A stretch of DNA of 64,000 nucleotides from Actinacidiphila rubida (GTDB lineage Bacteria > Actinomycetota > Actinomycetes > Streptomycetales > Streptomycetaceae): the NCBI RefSeq assembly GCF_900110255.1, contig NZ_FODD01000009.1:159001-223000 (forward strand), read 5' to 3'. The notes below the pieces were generated by a model. It was given only the letters and a program-made list of their open reading frames with translations. It did not search any database and was not told the origin of the DNA. Of this stretch, positions 6,664-14,819 are shown piece after piece. The position numbers and the translations under genes are program-made. Positions within the stretch are counted from its first letter, which is position 1; every line of letters begins with the position of its first letter.

Positions 6664-9287
6664 TGCGCGCCCCCCGTTCCCACGCCGGTGACCGCCTCGC
6701 GCAGCCCGGCGATCTGGTTGCCGCCCGGGTCCAGGCAGCGGCCGCCGGTGGCGCCGGCCACCTCCGGACCCAGATGCCGGCTGCTGCTCGTGCAGCCGGC
6801 GCTGGTCAGGGACACCCAGTACACCGGGACGTGCTGCGCCGTGGCGGCGCTGCCGATCCGCTTCAGCTGGTCCGGGGTGATCCAGGTGTCGTCCTCGTCG
6901 TCGGTCAGCATCACGATCAGCTGCGGCCGGCCCGTTCGCTGATCGCGTTTCAGCTCGCCCAGCGCGTCCAGGACGGCGTCGCCGGGGTGGGCCTCGCCGC
7001 CGGTCCGTGCCGCCGCCAGCCGCTGCCGTGGTCCGGTGGGCGACGCGTAGGACCCGAACGGGACGAGCGCGTGGTCGGGCGGGCTCGTGCCGGACACCGT
7101 CCACACGCCGTACTGGTCGTCGGGCCCGAAGGCGTCGAGGGTCTGGGCGACCAGGTCCTTGGCCCGGCCGGGGCCCGACCACACCTTGTTCACCGTGTCG
7201 CCCATCGACGTCGAGGAGTCCAGCAGATAGAGCACCTGGCCGGGGCCCCGCGCGCTGTGGAACTCCGTGAGCGCGCGTTCCACCGAGGCCGCCGGAGCTG
7301 CGTCCGCGGGGTGCGGCAGCTGGCCGAGAGCACGGCCCGGGCCGGTGAGCCAGGACCCGGCCGGCGGCGCCGCCGCGTCGCCCGCGTGGTCCGACAGGGC
7401 GCGGTAGCCCGCGTCGGTGAACACCTTCTGCCCGTCGGCGCCCGTGAGCCAGCCGTGCAGCGCCTCCACGGCGGCGTTCCGGGCGGCCGCGTCGCGGTCG
7501 CCGCCGCGCCACGTGACGTGGACGAAGGGCAGGTCCAGCATCCCCACGTCCGACGGGTACTCGGGTGCGCGCTGCCCCAGCCGGCCGGTGAGGCACTCCG
7601 GTTCGTGCAGCGGGGCCTTCGCGTCGTTGAACTGCGCCATAACCTGCTCCGGCACCACCACGGCCGCCCGGTCCTCCAGGCCGGCCGGCCCGGACGCCAG
7701 GGCGCACATCAGCTCGGACGAACTGCGCGGCGCCGGGCTCAGCAGCGCGGTCTGCTGCTCCAGCGCGCGGACCCCGGCGTCCGTGACGTCCGCGGCGCCG
7801 CCGATGCCGTAGAGGCCGACGGTCGCCAGCTGCGCCGCGTCCGTGTACTCCGGATCGGCCCGCAGCACCACCGCCTGCTTGTTGCTCGCCTGCAACTGCG
7901 TGACCAGCGACGCCAGCGGGACCCCGGTCGCGTTCGCGGCCGGCACGGCGAACGTGCGCAGCACGGCGAGCACCAGCGGCGAGTAGGCCAGCGGCCCGAG
8001 CGAGTCCAGCGTGGCCGCGCCCCCGCCCCCGCCCCCGCCTCCGCCCCGGGCCCGCTCGTAGCTGACGGACGAGCCCGGTATCCACACGTCCGGCTGGGGG
8101 CCGATGTCGCGCTGCGGCTGGAACGTTCCGGTGGCCGGCGGGCTCTGCCACTGGGCGGCGCGCCGCAGGCCGGTGACCGCGTCGGTCGCCTGCGGCGACT
8201 CGATGCTGATGCCGGCGCGGCGGCAGCCGTGGCCGTCGTGGTTGTCGCCCGAGTCGAGGAACGCGTCGACCGCGCGGCCGACGGTGGGCTCGACGTCGGG
8301 GTCGGCGAGCAACCGCAGCTGCACCGGCGGGGCGCAGGCCGGGCTGCCCTCCGTCCACCGGTGGACGCCGTAGCCGCCGGCCGCCAGCAGGACCGCGAGG
8401 ACCGCGGCCAGCGCGGTCAGCGGCCGCGAGCGCGCCGCGTCCCTGATCGCGGTGACGACCCGGCGCCCGGCCGACCTCACCGCGGTCGCCGCCCGGGCCA
8501 CGAGGCGGCGCCGGGCCTCCTCGCGGCCGCCGGCCACGCCGAGGATCACGTCGCGGCCGCCCTCGGCCAGGTGGTGGCGCGGCTCCCACGGGTCGCCGTC
8601 GTCGGTCCACGAGCCGTGCATCGCCTCCTGCAGCGCGGTGGCCAGCGGCGCCAGCCGGACCAGGCCGTCCTCGGCGCCCACGCCGTGGCGCAGCAGCCGC
8701 ACCAGATGGGCGGTGTACGGGGTCGCCGTGGTCCCGCGGCCCGCCGGGATGCGGCGGTTGACCTGCACGGCGGTGAGCACCGAGATGCGGTCGCGGCCGG
8801 CCTCAAGGGCGCCCGGCTTGAAGCTCTCCAGTGCGTTGCCCGCGAAGCAGCAGTCGAGGACCACCACGATGCGGTCGACGGTCCCGTTCACCGCGTAGCC
8901 GCGCAGCTTGCTGCGCAGCACCTCGTTCCACGACACCGACTCGCTGTAGTGCGGCTCGTCGCCCGGCAGGCGGCGGGAGGAGCCGAAGGTGAGGAACAGC
9001 TCGGAGCCGTCGTGCGACAGCCGTCCGTGCCCGGCGAAGTACACCAGCAGCAGTCCGCGCGCCTTCTTCGCCGCCCGGTCGAGCGCGGTCAGGAAGTCGC
9101 TGCTCCCGACGGGCGCGGCCCTGGTGACGTCCTCGGGCCCGAAGAGACCGCCGGCGCGCAGGGCCTCGGACAGGTCGTCCAGGTTGTGCCGTACGCCGGG
9201 CAGGTCGTCCGCGTACGTGTAACCGTCCACCCCGACGAGCAGGGCGTGGTTGACCCTGCCCCTCGGGTCGAAGTCGGGGCCTGGCAC
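6660..9287 (-). CDS. EACC1-associated caspase with transmembrane segment, substrate-binding-like domain and VWA domain
   Basis: An 875-residue fusion. Residues about 12-250 are a caspase-like (C14) protease with the catalytic dyad visible: His87 in YFAGHG and Cys147 in VLDCCFAG. Residues about 290-308 form one membrane helix (LTALAAVLAVLLAAGGYGV). Residues about 320-650 resemble an extracellular solute-binding domain, interrupted by a nine-glycine run (415-423). Residues about 680-860 are a von Willebrand A domain with an intact MIDAS motif DSSTS (690-694) and TDDEDD. The topology implied is protease inside, ligand and metal-dependent adhesion domains outside. The GTG start is 5 bp after the EACC1 stop. 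The family is known as EACC1-associated caspases from studies of actinobacterial conflict systems; what triggers it and what it cleaves are unknown. Confidence 0.88.
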   Translation of the reverse strand: MPGPDFDPRGRVNHALLVGVDGYTYADDLPGVRHNLDDLSEALRAGGLFGPEDVTRAAPVGSSDFLTALDRAAKKARGLLLVYFAGHGRLSHDGSELFLTFGSSRRLPGDEPHYSESVSWNEVLRSKLRGYAVNGTVDRIVVVLDCCFAGNALESFKPGALEAGRDRISVLTAVQVNRRIPAGRGTTATPYTAHLVRLLRHGVGAEDGLVRLAPLATALQEAMHGSWTDDGDPWEPRHHLAEGGRDVILGVAGGREEARRRLVARAATAVRSAGRRVVTAIRDAARSRPLTALAAVLAVLLAAGGYGVHRWTEGSPACAPPVQLRLLADPDVEPTVGRAVDAFLDSGDNHDGHGCRRAGISIESPQATDAVTGLRRAAQWQSPPATGTFQPQRDIGPQPDVWIPGSSVSYERARGGGGGGGGGAATLDSLGPLAYSPLVLAVLRTFAVPAANATGVPLASLVTQLQASNKQAVVLRADPEYTDAAQLATVGLYGIGGAADVTDAGVRALEQQTALLSPAPRSSSELMCALASGPAGLEDRAAVVVPEQVMAQFNDAKAPLHEPECLTGRLGQRAPEYPSDVGMLDLPFVHVTWRGGDRDAAARNAAVEALHGWLTGADGQKVFTDAGYRALSDHAGDAAAPPAGSWLTGPGRALGQLPHPADAAPAASVERALTEFHSARGPGQVLYLLDSSTSMGDTVNKVWSGPGRAKDLVAQTLDAFGPDDQYGVWTVSGTSPPDHALVPFGSYASPTGPRQRLAAARTGGEAHPGDAVLDALGELKRDQRTGRPQLIVMLTDDEDDTWITPDQLKRIGSAATAQHVPVYWVSLTSAGCTSSSRHLGPEVAGATGGRCLDPGGNQIAGLREAVTGVGTGGAQ

Positions 9288-9292
9288 GACGT

Positions 9293-9715
9293 CTACCGGA
9301 TCCCTTCGCCCTCGCCGTCGTCCGTTCGCGAGCCCGGGTCGGGGCCGTCGTCACCGCCTCGCGTGCCGGTGTCGACGTGCGGGGGCCGGGCCCCGCTGTT
9401 GTCCGCCCAGGCGCGCACGGCCGCCTTGACGCGCGTGTACAGGTCCTCGAACGCAGGGCTCATGGCCGCACCCGCCACGACCAGCACCAGTTCGGTGATC
9501 ACGCCGCCCATCGGCGGGCCCTCGGGACCGGTCTCCCGCGCGGTGCCGTCCTCCTCGGGGAAGGCCACCCGCAGGCCGGAGTCCCGCTCCGCCCGGGCGA
9601 ACCAGTCCTCCCGGCCCAGCCAGCGGTGCAGCGCGCCGAGATCGCGCTGACTGCCCCCCTGCAGCCGTATGCGGATCTGGCGGCCTCCCCCGTCCCCCTG
9701 CACACCTTGCGTCAT
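9293..9715 (-). CDS. Effector-associated constant component EACC1-like protein
   Basis: A 140-residue protein starting MTQGVQGDGGGRQIRIRL. It shows the EACC1 layout as I know it: an N-terminal strand and helix (SQRDLGALHRWLGREDWF), a strand with acidic turn, a hydrophobic helical segment (GGVITELVLVVAGAAMSPAFEDLYTRVKAAVRAWA, about residues 64-98) and a disordered acidic tail. EACC1 is the small constant partner found next to caspase or trypsin effectors in actinobacterial NTP-dependent conflict systems (named in work from the Aravind group). Here it directly precedes the caspase gene, 5 bp apart. No clear ribosome site precedes the chosen ATG; an in-frame start six codons earlier is possible. 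Confidence 0.8.
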   Translation of the reverse strand: MTQGVQGDGGGRQIRIRLQGGSQRDLGALHRWLGREDWFARAERDSGLRVAFPEEDGTARETGPEGPPMGGVITELVLVVAGAAMSPAFEDLYTRVKAAVRAWADNSGARPPHVDTGTRGGDDGPDPGSRTDDGEGEGIR

Positions 9716-9749
9716 AACACACCACTCTGGCACGTCAGTTGAGACGCCG

Positions 9750-10649
9750 TCACGCCTTGTGGCGGTTCCTGATCCGGTTCAGTGGCAGGGCCAGCGGCGG
9801 CTGGGTGGCGAGCACCGCGCCGGCCGTGAGCGTGACGGTGATGACCACGCAGATGGCGATCAGCCAGGACAGCAGGGTGAACACCGAGCCGAGCGAACCG
9901 TAGGTGGCCAGGCTGTGGTTGAGGGCGGTCGGCATGTAGATCCTCGCCGTGACCGACAGCGCCGTCATCGCCCCGGCGGTGAGCACCGCGCCCGGAAGCA
10001 GCAGCAGCCACGGCACCCTGCCGCCGAGCAGGAACCGCTGGGTCCACCACCACAGGCCGACGTCCATCACGAAGATCAGCGGGACGCCGAGCCACAGCCC
10101 GGCGCCGAAGCCGTCGCGCATCGGCCCCTGGAGCACGAGCACGGCCACCCAGGTGATGATCCAGGTGAACCAGCGCCACACGGCCATGCGCGCGGACGTC
10201 TTGGGCAGCTGCCAGGCGCGCTGGCAGACCCGGCCCATGGCCCGGCTGCTCGCCGTCGCCGACAGCAGCGCCACCAGGGCGCCGATCACGCCGGTCGCCT
10301 GCCGGGTGCCGTCCTGGCCGCTGTGCTGCGCCCCGTACAGCTGCCGCAGCTGGTCCTCGGACGCGCCGGTCAGGCCGAACACGTCACGGGCCGACGTCAG
10401 CAGCTGGTCGCGCACGCTCTGCGGGGTGAACGCCGCGGCGACGAGGATGAACGGCACCGCGGTCAGGAACAGCTGCGCCGCCAGCCTGGTCGCGGCGTCC
10501 AGCACGTTGACCGACAGCAGGCGCGCGGTCAGCTCGGTGATGACCGGGAAGCGCCGTTCGGCCTCCTGACGCGCGGACTCGGCCCGCGACCGCCACCGCC
10601 GCGTCCGGCCGGGCCCGCGGCCACCGGGAGGCGGCGCCGGTGTGGCCAT
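9750..10649 (-). CDS. YhjD/YihY/BrkB-family envelope membrane protein
   Basis: A 299-residue protein with a charged N-terminus and about six hydrophobic segments (AAQLFLTAVPFILVAAAFTP, ATGVIGALVALLSATASS, WFTWIITWVAVLVLQG, GVPLIFVMDVGLWWWTQRFLLGG, WLLLLPGAVLTAGAMTALSV, LLSWLIAICVVITVTLTAGAV), with the family's GSLGSVFTLLSWLIAICVVI last-helix pattern. Start at MATPAPPPG because GGAGGTCC lies just upstream. It is 34 bp upstream of the EACC1 gene in the same direction, so it may share the transcript; a -10-like CATAAT (minus strand, 10729-10724) lies 75 bp before its start. Whether it belongs functionally to the caspase system is open. Confidence 0.8.
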   Translation of the reverse strand: MATPAPPPGGRGPGRTRRWRSRAESARQEAERRFPVITELTARLLSVNVLDAATRLAAQLFLTAVPFILVAAAFTPQSVRDQLLTSARDVFGLTGASEDQLRQLYGAQHSGQDGTRQATGVIGALVALLSATASSRAMGRVCQRAWQLPKTSARMAVWRWFTWIITWVAVLVLQGPMRDGFGAGLWLGVPLIFVMDVGLWWWTQRFLLGGRVPWLLLLPGAVLTAGAMTALSVTARIYMPTALNHSLATYGSLGSVFTLLSWLIAICVVITVTLTAGAVLATQPPLALPLNRIRNRHKA

Positions 10650-10800
10650 GCGGAGGACCTCCACGACGGGTGCGGCGGCGAGGGGCGGCGGGCGGACGCG
10701 GACGCGGCAAGGGCAGTGAAGGCATTATGCGCGGAATGCCCCCCTGTGCGGTGCAGGGGCTCGGGTGGTGTCCCGACGGCGGCGCGGGCCGGCGGGCCGG

Positions 10801-11793
10801 TCAGCCGTGACCGCGGACGGAGCCCGCGGGCGAGGAGGCCGACAGCACGAATGTGGCCAGATAGCGGTGGTGGGCGTACCCCGCGGCGGCCAGTGCCTCG
10901 GTGGACAGCGGGTGCCAGACCCGGTACACGGCCCTGCTCCTGCCGTCCCGGCCGTACGGGCGGTCCGAGGGTGCGTAGTCCTGGGCCCACACCCCGTCCC
11001 AGGTGCCGCCTTCCGGGAGCGCCGGGCTGGACGTCACCGACACCAGCAGGCTCCTCAGCCGTGGGGCGGCCGGGTCGGGCGCGGCGCCGGGCGCGGTGCC
11101 GGGCGTGGTTTCGGGCCCGGGCCCGGTTCCGGGCGTGGCGGACTCCGGCGGCCGCGGAGAGAACGGGACGGTGAGCGCGACCGGTTCGGGCGGGACCGGT
11201 GTGGCGGGCGTCCCCGTCCCCTGGCCGGACTGCGCGCTGAGGGTGAAGTACAGCCCCCGCAGGGGACTTGAGGAGCCGGCCGGCGATCCGGTCGGCTGCC
11301 AGGGGAGTCCGCCGACCGCCGTGTCCAGTTGCCGCAGGCGTGCGGGCAGGTCGCCGTCGAAGGCCACGTACAGGGCCGTCTCGCGGACGCAGCCGGCCGG
11401 GGTCCAGTGGCGGCTGACGCTCATGAAGGCCGACTCGAGCGTCGCGGAGCAGAAGTCCGTCACCGAGGTGCCGAGCGGCTGGGCCCACGGGGTCGCGGCA
11501 CGCAGCCGGTCGAGCTGTCCGTCCATCGTCCGCGTCACCGCGAGGTCCGCCGCGCGCACCCCCGGTTCCCCGGCCACCGCCTCGATGTCCGGGCCCGGCG
11601 GATTCATCGCCCGGTGCCAGCTCCAGAGGATCCCGCCGGCCACCAGGGCGAACAGCACCAGGAGGGCCGCCACCACGTGGAGACAGCAGTCGCCCGGTCC
11701 GTAGCGGCCCGGCACAGGGGTGCCCGGCCGCCCGCGTTCCGTCAGGGCCCTGCGTTCGGCCGCGTACCCATGGATCCCGCCCCCGTGTTCCAT
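10801..11793 (-). CDS. Single-pass membrane protein of unknown function
   Basis: A 330-residue protein not recognised as a known family. It has a cytoplasmic N-terminus of about 35 residues, one hydrophobic helix (LHVVAALLVLFALVAGGILWSW, about residues 37-58) and a long exported region. In that region there are two Cys residues in DFCSATLESAF and TPAGCVRETALYVAFDGD that could form a disulfide, a Pro/Gly/Thr-rich linker around residues 190-250, and a C-terminal block with WDGVWAQDYAPSDRPYGRDGRSRAVYRVWHPL. Start chosen at MEHGGG, where a GAGGA sequence lies about 10 bp upstream; codons further upstream look like a non-coding frame. Separate transcription unit from its neighbours. Confidence 0.65.
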   Translation of the reverse strand: MEHGGGIHGYAAERRALTERGRPGTPVPGRYGPGDCCLHVVAALLVLFALVAGGILWSWHRAMNPPGPDIEAVAGEPGVRAADLAVTRTMDGQLDRLRAATPWAQPLGTSVTDFCSATLESAFMSVSRHWTPAGCVRETALYVAFDGDLPARLRQLDTAVGGLPWQPTGSPAGSSSPLRGLYFTLSAQSGQGTGTPATPVPPEPVALTVPFSPRPPESATPGTGPGPETTPGTAPGAAPDPAAPRLRSLLVSVTSSPALPEGGTWDGVWAQDYAPSDRPYGRDGRSRAVYRVWHPLSTEALAAAGYAHHRYLATFVLSASSPAGSVRGHG

Positions 11794-11934
11794 GGCCCGA
11801 TCCTCACGGGCGCACGACGCGCCGCCGCAACGCCCGGGTCTCCGTTGGGCATCGGCTTCCCGCGCGTGCGTGAACGCGCCGGGGCGGGCCGGGGGGAACC
11901 CGAGGGGCGGACCGGACGGCGTCCCCAAGTCGCC

Positions 11935-12258
11935 CTAGTCCAGGTGGAAGACCTCTTCCATCGGCGCCCACCACTCGCCCTCGGCCGCGCCGTCGACCGG
12001 CTGCTGGCACGGGTCCGTACGGGCCCACCACTCCCGGGTGACCGGGTCCTCGCCGATCGCCGCGGTGTCGGCCGCGTAGTCCTCGCCGCCGTACTCCAGG
12101 TAGCTGAAGAGCAGTCCGTCGCGCAGGTAGATCGAGTAGTTGCCGATGTTCGCGCGCTTGAGCGCGGCCAGCACGCCCGGCCACGCGGCGGCGTGCAGCT
12201 CGCGGTACTCGGCCTCCTTCTCCGGGCGCAGGCGGATGATCGAGGCGAATCGCTGCAC
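11935..12258 (-). CDS. rhaM: L-rhamnose mutarotase-like protein
   Basis: A 107-residue RhaM/RhaU-type protein that would interconvert the anomers of L-rhamnose or a related sugar. Family features are the N-terminal QRFASIIRLRPEKEAEYRELHAAAWPGV (conserved HxxxWP), IGNYSIYLRDGLLFSYLEY, and the C-terminal EWWAPMEEVFHLD with the conserved WW and FHLD tail. Length is normal. It stands apart from other rhamnose genes, but is divergent from a secreted alpha-galactosidase across about 340 bp, so the two may share sugar-responsive control. Alternative: a mutarotase for a different deoxy sugar. Confidence 0.88.
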   Translation of the reverse strand: MQRFASIIRLRPEKEAEYRELHAAAWPGVLAALKRANIGNYSIYLRDGLLFSYLEYGGEDYAADTAAIGEDPVTREWWARTDPCQQPVDGAAEGEWWAPMEEVFHLD

Positions 12259-12599
12259 GCGTGACTCCTTCGCGGTCGGACGGCGGCACAGCGTACCCCG
12301 CGGTGCCGGCCGGCGGGAGCGGGCGTCCGCGGCAGGGGAGTTGGAGCGGGGGGTCGGGGCAGGGGCCGCGGAGGGGCGAGTCCGGGAACCGTGGTGGATT
12401 CCGTGTGCACGGGCCTTGTCAAGGCCGAGCCGGGCCTCCTAACGTGTCGCCCTGAACAGAAATGAGCGACTCTGTTTTGTTCCGTTGAATTGAAACGTTC
12501 GCACCCACACTGTTCCGCACACTCCCCCACGCATCGTGTGGCTGCGTATGCCCGCGGGCCGTTGAGGCCCGACCTCGAACCGGGAGCAGAGGAACCTTC
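12259..12599. promoter_or_regulatory. Intergenic control region between mutarotase and alpha-galactosidase genes
   Basis: About 340 bp, divergent, with a distinctly AT-richer part at 12450-12510. It holds a perfect inverted repeat AACAGA-N10-TCTGTT (12455-12476) and, 15 bp further, TGAAACGTTC (12491-12500), which resembles the core of a LacI-type operator (central CG, GAAACGTT). No gene seen. Ribosome site AGAGGAAC at 12587-12595 serves the galactosidase. Confidence 0.5.
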
Positions 12600-14627
12600 A
12601 TGCCAAGACTCGCCCACAGACTGCTGGCCTGCGCCACCGCCGGCGCGTTGTGGACCGGCGGCCTGGGTGCCGTGGCGGTGACGACCGAGATGGTCGCCAC
12701 CGCCGCACCCGCCGCCGCCCTGGACAACGGACTCGCGACCACCCCGCCTATGGGCTTCAACGACTGGAACGCCTTCGGGTGCAACGTCAGTGAGCAGCTC
12801 ATCAAGCAGACCGCCGACTACTTCCTCAGTTCCGGGCTGAAGGACGCGGGTTACACCTACGTCAACATCGACGACTGCTGGATGACCCACACGCGCGACG
12901 CCCAGGGCCGCCTGGTGCCGGACCCGGCGAAGTTCCCCGACGGCATCAAGGGCACGGCCGACTACGTGCACTCCAAGGGCCTGAAGCTGGGCATCTACGA
13001 GGACGCTGGTACCGCGACCTGCGCCGGCTACCCCGGCAGCCTCGGCCACGAGACCACCGACGCCCAGACGTTCGCCGACTGGGGCGTGGACTACCTCAAG
13101 TACGACAACTGCAACAACAAGAGCGACGGCACGCGCCAGGACTACGTCAACCGCTACACCGCGATGCGCGACGCGCTCCTCGCGACCGGCCGGCCGATCG
13201 TGTACTCGCTGTGCGAGTGGGGCGTGAACAACCCCTGGGAGTGGGCCGGCGACGTCGGCAACTCCTGGCGCACCACCGGCGACATCAGCGACAACTGGGC
13301 CAGCATGCTGTCCATCGCCAAGGCCAACATGCCGCTGGCCTCCGCCGCGGGACCCGGGCACTGGAACGACCCGGACATGCTGGAGGTCGGCAACGGCGGC
13401 ATGACCGACACCGAGTACCGCACGCACTTCAGCCTCTGGTCGATGATGAACTCGCCGCTGCTGATCGGCACCGACCTGCGCAAGGCCACCCAGCAGACGC
13501 TGGACATCCTCAGCAACCGGGACGTCATCGCGCTGAACCAGGACACGCTGGGCCAGCAGGCGACCGTGGTCTCCTCGGCCGGCGGCAGCTACGTCCTCAC
13601 CAAGCCGCTCGCCAACGGCGACCGGGCGGTCGCGCTCTTCAACTCCAGCGACCAGGCCCAGCACATCAGCACCACGGCCACCGCCGCGGGACTGCCCAAG
13701 CGCGGCACGTACAGCGTGCGCGACCTGTGGCAGCACACCGACTCCGAGAGCGCCGGCACCCTGTCGGCGACCGTGCCCGCGCACGCCACCGTGCTGCTGC
13801 GGGTCGGGGCCGACGACCAGGGCGGCGCGCTGGACAACCCGCCGATGCTCGACACCGGGGCGACGCAGACGCAGAGCCACATCGAGCCCGGCAGCTCCGG
13901 CCCCGTCTCGGCGAGCGTCACCGACCTGGGCACCGTGCCCGCCACGGACGTCTCGGTGCAGCTGAACGCCCCGAGCGGCTGGACCGCCACCGCGGCCGGA
14001 CCGACCACCACCCCGGTCGTGCCCAAGGACCACACGTTCAGCACGTCGTGGAACGTGAGCGTGCCGGCCGGCACTCGACCCGGCGTCTACTCGCTGACCG
14101 GCAGCGTCAGTTTCCGCAACGCGGCCAACGACAAGCCGGCCACCGCCCCGCTGAACGGCAGCGTCGCGGTGCTCGTCCCGCCGCCGTCCGGCACGCACTA
14201 CCTCAGTGACCTCGACTGGACGTCGGCGACCAACGGCTGGGGTCCGGTCGAGCGTGACGAGTCCAACGGCGAGACCGCGGCGGGCGACGGCCACCCGATC
14301 ACCCTCGGCGGCACCGTCTACGCCAAGGGCCTCGGCGTCCACGCGCCGAGCACCGTCTCGTACTTCCTGGACGGCAAGTGCTCCAGCATCACCGCGACGG
14401 TCGGGGTGGACGACGAGAAGAACGGCAAGGGCTCCGTGGAGTTCCTGGTCTCCGCCGACGGCAAGCAGGTCGCCGACAGCGGTGTGCTCACCAACCCCAT
14501 GGGCGGCAAGCCGCTGCACGCCGACGTCACCGGCGCGCAGAACGTCCAGTTGATCGTCACCGACGGCGGCGACGGCAACGACAGCGACCACGCGGACTGG
14601 GCCGACGCCCAGCTCACCTGCTCGTGA
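12600..14627 (+). CDS. Secreted GH27 alpha-galactosidase with NEW3 and NPCBM domains
   Basis: A 675-residue secreted hydrolase. A signal peptide of about 40 residues ends near AAPAAALDNG. The GH27 barrel follows (NGLATTPPMGFNDWNAFGCNVSE, YVNIDDCWM); the nucleophile is Asp169 in YLKYDNC and the acid/base Asp228 in WRTTGDIS, so it should be active on terminal alpha-galactosides or related beta-arabinopyranosides. After the beta-sandwich comes a NEW3-type linker domain (about 425-510) and a C-terminal NPCBM carbohydrate-binding domain (HYLSDLDWTSATNGWGPVERD onward, with YAKGLGVHAPSTVSYFL). Stop codon lies inside a tandem 8-bp repeat. Probably induced by galactosides via the upstream palindromes (inference). 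Confidence 0.93.
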   Translation: MPRLAHRLLACATAGALWTGGLGAVAVTTEMVATAAPAAALDNGLATTPPMGFNDWNAFGCNVSEQLIKQTADYFLSSGLKDAGYTYVNIDDCWMTHTRDAQGRLVPDPAKFPDGIKGTADYVHSKGLKLGIYEDAGTATCAGYPGSLGHETTDAQTFADWGVDYLKYDNCNNKSDGTRQDYVNRYTAMRDALLATGRPIVYSLCEWGVNNPWEWAGDVGNSWRTTGDISDNWASMLSIAKANMPLASAAGPGHWNDPDMLEVGNGGMTDTEYRTHFSLWSMMNSPLLIGTDLRKATQQTLDILSNRDVIALNQDTLGQQATVVSSAGGSYVLTKPLANGDRAVALFNSSDQAQHISTTATAAGLPKRGTYSVRDLWQHTDSESAGTLSATVPAHATVLLRVGADDQGGALDNPPMLDTGATQTQSHIEPGSSGPVSASVTDLGTVPATDVSVQLNAPSGWTATAAGPTTTPVVPKDHTFSTSWNVSVPAGTRPGVYSLTGSVSFRNAANDKPATAPLNGSVAVLVPPPSGTHYLSDLDWTSATNGWGPVERDESNGETAAGDGHPITLGGTVYAKGLGVHAPSTVSYFLDGKCSSITATVGVDDEKNGKGSVEFLVSADGKQVADSGVLTNPMGGKPLHADVTGAQNVQLIVTDGGDGNDSDHADWADAQLTCS

Positions 14628-14671
14628 CCCCGTGACCCCGTGACCCCGTGACCCCGTGACCCCGTGACCCC
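14624..14671. repeat. Six perfect tandem copies of GTGACCCC
   Basis: Six uninterrupted 8-bp units. The first unit supplies the TGA stop of the alpha-galactosidase gene (14625-14627), and the last runs into a terminator hairpin. Because 8 is not a multiple of 3, each unit offers a TGA in a different frame, so all three frames are closed. Confidence 0.95.
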
Positions 14672-14692
14672 GCGGGCCGCGCGCCCGCGGGG
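14668..14692 (+). terminator. Terminator of the alpha-galactosidase gene
   Basis: Perfect 10-bp stem CCCCGCGGGC / GCCCGCGGGG with a 5-nt loop, about 40 bp after the stop. Confidence 0.75.
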
Positions 14693-14819
14693 CCCATGGT
14701 CAGGCGGACGGCGGCGCTTCCACGCGCCGCCGTCCGTGCCTGTTCGTGTCTGTTCGTGCCCGTGCCCGTGCTCGTGCCTGTCCGCCCGCCGCGCCGGGGC
14801 CGTGCCCGTTTCCGGGGCC

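Noticed and set aside
5263..8610. One 1115-codon minus-strand open frame covering lipoprotein and part of the caspase gene
   Set aside because: Only the last 466 codons are the lipoprotein; the rest is an Arg/Gly/Pro-rich shadow of the caspase frame.
6654..9650. 998-codon plus-strand open frame opposite the caspase gene
   Set aside because: Composition (Arg/Val/Gln/Pro-rich, no motifs) is that of a GC-driven antisense frame; the opposite strand has clear domains.
11742..14591. 949-codon minus-strand open frame opposite the alpha-galactosidase
   Set aside because: Antisense shadow; the plus strand encodes an unmistakable GH27 enzyme with catalytic residues.
14736..14785. Degenerate GTGCCTGTTCGT-type repeat after the alpha-galactosidase gene
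   Set aside because: Imperfect, low-complexity GC-rich stretch; not clearly a defined repeat array or CRISPR.
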